A DNA stretch of 8,854 nt from assembly GCA_902767235.1 (NCBI GenBank), contig CACXGR010000165.1, forward strand, positions 1 to 8,854. The letters are read 5' to 3'. This stretch comes from an uncultured Lachnospiraceae bacterium (GTDB lineage Bacteria; Bacillota; Clostridia; Lachnospirales; Lachnospiraceae). The notes under the pieces are model-generated. The model ran no database searches. It was not told the DNA's origin and saw only the letters and a program-made list of their open reading frames with translations. Below are positions 6,372 to 8,854 of this stretch, one piece after another (positions within the stretch are counted from its first letter, which is position 1; every line of letters starts with the position of its first letter). A program made the translations under genes and the position numbers.

Positions 6372-7283
6372 ATGTATGACCTGATCATCATCGGTGCCGG
6401 CCCCGCCGGCCTTTCCGCCGCCATCTACGCGTCCAGAGCCAGGCTGAACGCCGTCATCATCGAGCAGAACTACGTGAACGGCGGCCAGATCATCGATACG
6501 TATGAGATCGACAACTATCCGGGCCTTCCCGGCCTATCCGGCATGGACCTGGCCATGAAGATGGCGGAACACGCCGAAAAGCTCGGCGTCACGACCGTCA
6601 ACGGCTTCGTCCAGAGTCTCGAGCTCACCGGCCCCGTCAAGAAAGTGGTCACAGACGAGGGCACCTATGAAGCCAAGGCTGTCATCATCGCCTCCGGCGC
6701 CACCCACAGCAAGCTGGGCGCGGAAGGCGAGAACCAGTATGCCGGAATGGGTGTGTCTTACTGCGCGACCTGCGACGGCGCCTTCTATCGCGGTAAGGAC
6801 GTCCTTGTCGTAGGCGGCGGCGATGTCGCCGTGGAGGATGCGATCTTCCTTGCCCGCGGCTGCAGCAAAGTCTACGTCTGCCACCGCAGGGACGAGCTCC
6901 GCGCCGCCAAGATCCTGCAGGAAAACCTCCTTTCTCTCCCCAATGTGGAGATGGTCTGGAATTCCAACCTCAAGTCCATCAAGGGCGGTATGAAGGTCGA
7001 GCGCGCGACCGTCGTCAACAAGCTCGACGGAAGCGAGCGGACGATCCCGGTCTCCGGCGTCTTTATCGCTGTCGGCATCACACCCCGCAGCGAGTTTGCC
7101 CGCAACCATGTCGCCATGGATGAAAAGGGCTATATCATCGCGGATGAGACCGGCGCCACCAGCGTTCCCGGCGTCTTTGCCGCCGGCGACGTGCGCACCA
7201 AGCAGCTCCGCCAGGTCGTCACGGCCGTGGCTGACGGCGCCAACGCCGTCACCAGCGCTGAGAAGTATCTGCTGACGCTGTAA
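6372..7283 (+). CDS. trxB: Thioredoxin-disulfide reductase (NADPH, FAD)
   Basis: This 303-residue flavoenzyme passes electrons from NADPH through FAD and a redox disulfide to thioredoxin. The start is ATG at 6372, seven bases after GAGGT; an in-frame start at 6345 would add nine residues and overlap trxA but has no better ribosome binding site. The N-terminal FAD-binding GAGPAG is at 8-13. The redox centre CATC is Cys131 and Cys134. The NADPH domain has GGGDVA (148-153) and HRRDELRA (171-178), whose arginines bind the NADPH phosphate, so this is a standard NADPH enzyme rather than a ferredoxin- or deazaflavin-dependent relative. The second FAD motif, VFAAGDVR, is at 268-275. It forms an operon with trxA and is closed by the hairpin at 7313-7358. 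Confidence 0.97.
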   Translation: MYDLIIIGAGPAGLSAAIYASRARLNAVIIEQNYVNGGQIIDTYEIDNYPGLPGLSGMDLAMKMAEHAEKLGVTTVNGFVQSLELTGPVKKVVTDEGTYEAKAVIIASGATHSKLGAEGENQYAGMGVSYCATCDGAFYRGKDVLVVGGGDVAVEDAIFLARGCSKVYVCHRRDELRAAKILQENLLSLPNVEMVWNSNLKSIKGGMKVERATVVNKLDGSERTIPVSGVFIAVGITPRSEFARNHVAMDEKGYIIADETGATSVPGVFAAGDVRTKQLRQVVTAVADGANAVTSAEKYLLTL

Positions 7284-7312
7284 AACACAACAGTGGTAAG
7301 ATTCTGCACAAA

Positions 7313-7358
7313 ATGGCCCCCATTATCTCTTTCACGAGAAGGAGATAATGGGGGCTAT
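7313..7358. terminator. Bidirectional terminator between trxB and deoC
   Basis: A perfect 14-bp stem (GCCCCCATTATCTC, 7316-7329, with its complement at 7342-7355) extends inward through a T-G pair and three more pairs to an ACGA tetraloop (7334-7337). It extends outward by three further pairs. The two wobble pairs form only on the plus strand, while the minus strand has the better T run (CATTTTG). It probably serves both convergent genes. Confidence 0.82.
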
Positions 7359-7377
7359 CTGTCACACTCTGATCCGT

Positions 7378-8070
7378 TCATCCTCTCTCGGCTCTGAATC
7401 CCTCCAGAATCTGCATGCCGGCCGAGCAGCCGATGCGCGTCGCGCCGGCTTCGATCATGGCCTTGCAGGTCTTCCAGTCGCGGATGCCGCCTGCGGCTTT
7501 GACTTCCACTTCATCGCCGACTGTCTGTTTCATGAGGGCTACGTCCTCTACCGTGGCGCCGCCTGTGCCGAAGCCGGTGGATGTCTTGATGAAATCAGGT
7601 TTGGCGCGAAGAGATATTTTGGCGAGATGTTCGATCTCGGACTTCTCGAGGTAGCAGTTCTCAAAGATGACCTTGGAGAGCACGCCGGCCGAACGGCAGA
7701 TATCCGCGATCGTCGTCATTTCGCGCTCGACATAGTCCCATTTTCCGTCCTTCACTGCGGTAATATTCGTCACATAGTCGATCTCGTCCGCGCCCTGGGC
7801 GATCGCCATGAGGACCTCGGTCCCCTTCTCCTCGATGGTATTCTGACCCAGAGGGAAGCTGATGCAGGGACCCACATGCACGTTGCTGCCCTTCAGGATC
7901 CAGCTGGCAAGGCGGGTGTGAAGGGGATTGATCGCGACCATTCTGAAGCCGTATTCCTTGGCCTCCTCGCAGAGCTTTGTAATGTCTGCCGTAGTGGCAA
8001 ACGCCTTCAGATTGGTGTGATCGAACATGAAGCAAAGATCTTTTTCTGTCAGTTTGTTGATGTCAATCAT
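7378..8070 (-). CDS. deoC: Deoxyribose-phosphate aldolase
   Basis: This 230-residue aldolase splits 2-deoxyribose 5-phosphate into acetaldehyde and glyceraldehyde 3-phosphate, feeding deoxynucleoside carbon into central metabolism. Lys162 in FIKTSTGFGTGGAT is the Schiff-base lysine, Lys191 in VKAAGGIRD the second catalytic lysine, and Asp98 in DEIDYV the matching aspartate. The phosphate-binding ends GGIRD and IGCSAG are present. Residue 46 (VAINP) is Ala where the E. coli enzyme has Cys47. The start is ATG at 8068-8070 with AAAGGA seven bases upstream and GGAGG just before it. A GTG at 8094 would add eight residues that are mostly the ribosome binding site itself. No other nucleoside-catabolism gene is adjacent, so it stands alone here, divergent from a small gene of unknown function. 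Confidence 0.95.
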   Translation of the reverse strand: MIDINKLTEKDLCFMFDHTNLKAFATTADITKLCEEAKEYGFRMVAINPLHTRLASWILKGSNVHVGPCISFPLGQNTIEEKGTEVLMAIAQGADEIDYVTNITAVKDGKWDYVEREMTTIADICRSAGVLSKVIFENCYLEKSEIEHLAKISLRAKPDFIKTSTGFGTGGATVEDVALMKQTVGDEVEVKAAGGIRDWKTCKAMIEAGATRIGCSAGMQILEGFRAERG

Positions 8071-8181
8071 AGTATATTCCTTTCCTCCGGGCACCTTTTG
8101 TGCGACGGAATTTGTGATCGATGCCTTTCTTTTTCGGACTGTCTATGAGATGATTTTATCAAATAACAGGAGGAAATTCCT

Positions 8182-8436
8182 ATGGCTAATTATGATAAAA
8201 AAGTCCTCGATTGTTTTCTGAAGAACCAGCTGCAGCTCTTTCCCGAGAAGGTCGCCGAGACGCCCGAAGAGGCCGACGATTTTCTGGAGATGATGTTTGC
8301 TGTCGTTGTAAAAGGAAAGAGGAACGTCCGCAAATACTTCGAAGAGGCCGGCGTCGACATGACCGGCGAGGATATCATGCAGGCAAGTGAAGTATTTGAC
8401 ATCGGTGACGGCCGCTTCCTGATCGTGGAAGGCTGA
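8182..8436 (+). CDS. Small acidic protein of unknown function
   Basis: This 84-residue protein is not one I can name. The ATG has AGGAGG eight bases upstream, an excellent ribosome binding site, and base usage resembles the neighbouring genes, so it is very likely translated. It has no signal peptide or membrane segment and is rich in Glu, Asp and Lys. A helical N-terminal half (about 1-50) carries the conserved-looking stretch FPEKVAETPEEADDFLE. The C-terminal part ends SEVFDIGDGRFLIVEG, which looks like a short beta hairpin. One cysteine (Cys11) is present. It has its own position between divergent deoC and a convergent B12-binding protein gene. A small soluble regulator or partner protein is possible, but nothing in the sequence fixes its role. 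Confidence 0.8.
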   Translation: MANYDKKVLDCFLKNQLQLFPEKVAETPEEADDFLEMMFAVVVKGKRNVRKYFEEAGVDMTGEDIMQASEVFDIGDGRFLIVEG

Positions 8437-8448
8437 AACCTGCGGCGG

Positions 8449-8489
8449 GCCGGCAGCATGTCCGTCTGCCCCGAAAGGAGGCTGCCGGT
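8449..8489. terminator. Possible weak terminator between two convergent genes
   Basis: CCGGCAGC (8450-8457) pairs perfectly with GCTGCCGG (8481-8488), with one extra G-T pair outside. The loop is long, 23 bases, and no T run follows on either strand. It lies in the 52-base gap between the small gene and the B12-binding protein gene. Confidence 0.35.
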
Positions 8490-8854
8490 CACCCTCCGAA
8501 CACCTCTTCCGCATAGTGTACGGTGGCCATCGCGTCCTTTGCATAGCAGTCCGCGTGGATCGCGTCCGCATATTCCTGCGTCATGACTGCGCCGCCCACC
8601 ACGATCTTCGTGTCGGGCTTTTTTTCATGCATGAGACGGATCGTTTCTTCCATGCTGACGACGGTCGTCGTCATCAGGGCGCTGAGACCGACCAGCGCTA
8701 TATTCTCTCTGACCGCCGTCTCCACGATCGTCTCCGGCGCCACATCTTTGCCCAGATCCAGGATCTCGAACCCATAGTTCTCCAGCATGACTTTGACGAT
8801 ATTTTTCCCGATATCATGGATATCGCCTTTCACAGTGGCGAGGATGATCCGTCC
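8489..8854 (-). CDS. Cobalamin (B12)-binding domain protein, C-terminal part; 5' end outside the window
   Basis: The last 121 residues are visible and the frame stays open to the window edge. They form a Rossmann-like cobalamin-binding domain. Asp11, His13 and Gly16 of the visible part (KGDIHDIGKN) form the DxHxxG motif whose His becomes the lower ligand of cobalt. Exactly 41 residues later comes SxL (Ser58-Ala-Leu60), and 26 residues after that the GG pair (87-88), the classical spacing of B12-binding proteins. The C-terminus YAKDAM...YAEEVFGG ends right after the domain, so there is no MetH-type reactivation domain. It is either a corrinoid methyl-carrier protein partnered with a methyltransferase (MtaC/MtbC type) or the end of a homocysteine methyltransferase-like protein. 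The missing N-terminus would decide. The GTG at 8831-8833 is not a start, because conserved residues lie before it. Confidence 0.92.
   Translation of the reverse strand, partial: GRIILATVKGDIHDIGKNIVKVMLENYGFEILDLGKDVAPETIVETAVRENIALVGLSALMTTTVVSMEETIRLMHEKKPDTKIVVGGAVMTQEYADAIHADCYAKDAMATVHYAEEVFGG

Noticed and set aside
8071..8181. Promoters for deoC and the small gene in their shared 111-base gap
   Set aside because: TAAAAT on the minus strand and TTTTAT on the plus strand are present, but neither has an acceptable -35 partner, so I did not call them.
1..8854. CRISPR array, tRNA or rRNA genes, insertion sequence, phage or attachment sites
   Set aside because: No regularly spaced palindromic repeats, cloverleaf genes, transposase or integrase motifs, or paired terminal repeats were seen on either strand.

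Overview
This window looks like chromosomal DNA from an anaerobic Gram-positive gut bacterium of the class Clostridia, most likely a butyrate-forming member of the Lachnospiraceae. The evidence is a butyryl-CoA:acetate CoA-transferase gene carrying both protein motifs normally used to recognise butyrate producers, strong GGAGG-type ribosome binding sites, TTGACA/TATAAT promoters, a moderately GC-rich coding style, and a secreted NlpC/P60 cell-wall hydrolase with SH3 domains. Genus and species cannot be told from this sequence alone.

Left part (1-4400, all on the minus strand). Reading right to left there is a two-component system, an OmpR-type response regulator whose end overlaps the start of a membrane histidine kinase by 14 bases. 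After a 154-base gap with its own promoter comes a large secreted NlpC/P60 peptidoglycan hydrolase. This enzyme has a signal peptide, a repetitive Ser/Gly/Asp/Glu-rich linker and two SH3-like domains. The arrangement suggests an envelope-sensing system next to a possible target, but that link is inferred. Bases 1-73 hold the 3' flank of the hydrolase gene and nothing firm.

The 389-base gap at 4045-4433 contains no ordinary gene but is the most interesting stretch. On the minus strand it has a near-consensus promoter (TTGACA, 16 bases, TATAAT), then about 140 transcribed bases, then a 16-bp terminator hairpin whose G-U pairs work only on that strand. The transcribed part contains two diverged copies of a 36-37-base element, each starting with AGGAGGTA. 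I read this as an independent small RNA, or a leader encoding a very short peptide, of a family I do not recognise. A direct repeat TGTCAA-N5-TGTCAA covers its -35 box and could be a response-regulator site.

Middle part (4376-7358). The butyryl-CoA:acetate CoA-transferase gene (minus) and a trxA-trxB operon (plus) diverge from a 266-base region with a promoter for each direction. The transferase completes butyrate formation and returns acetyl-CoA. Thioredoxin and its NADPH-dependent reductase supply dithiol reducing power. A long hairpin at 7313-7358 separates trxB from the convergent deoC gene.

Right part (7378-8854). deoC (minus, deoxyribose-phosphate aldolase) diverges from a small 84-codon gene of unknown function (plus). 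That gene converges on the 3' end of a vitamin B12-binding protein gene (minus), which runs off the right edge and is either a corrinoid methyl-carrier protein or the C-terminal part of a methionine-synthase-like enzyme.
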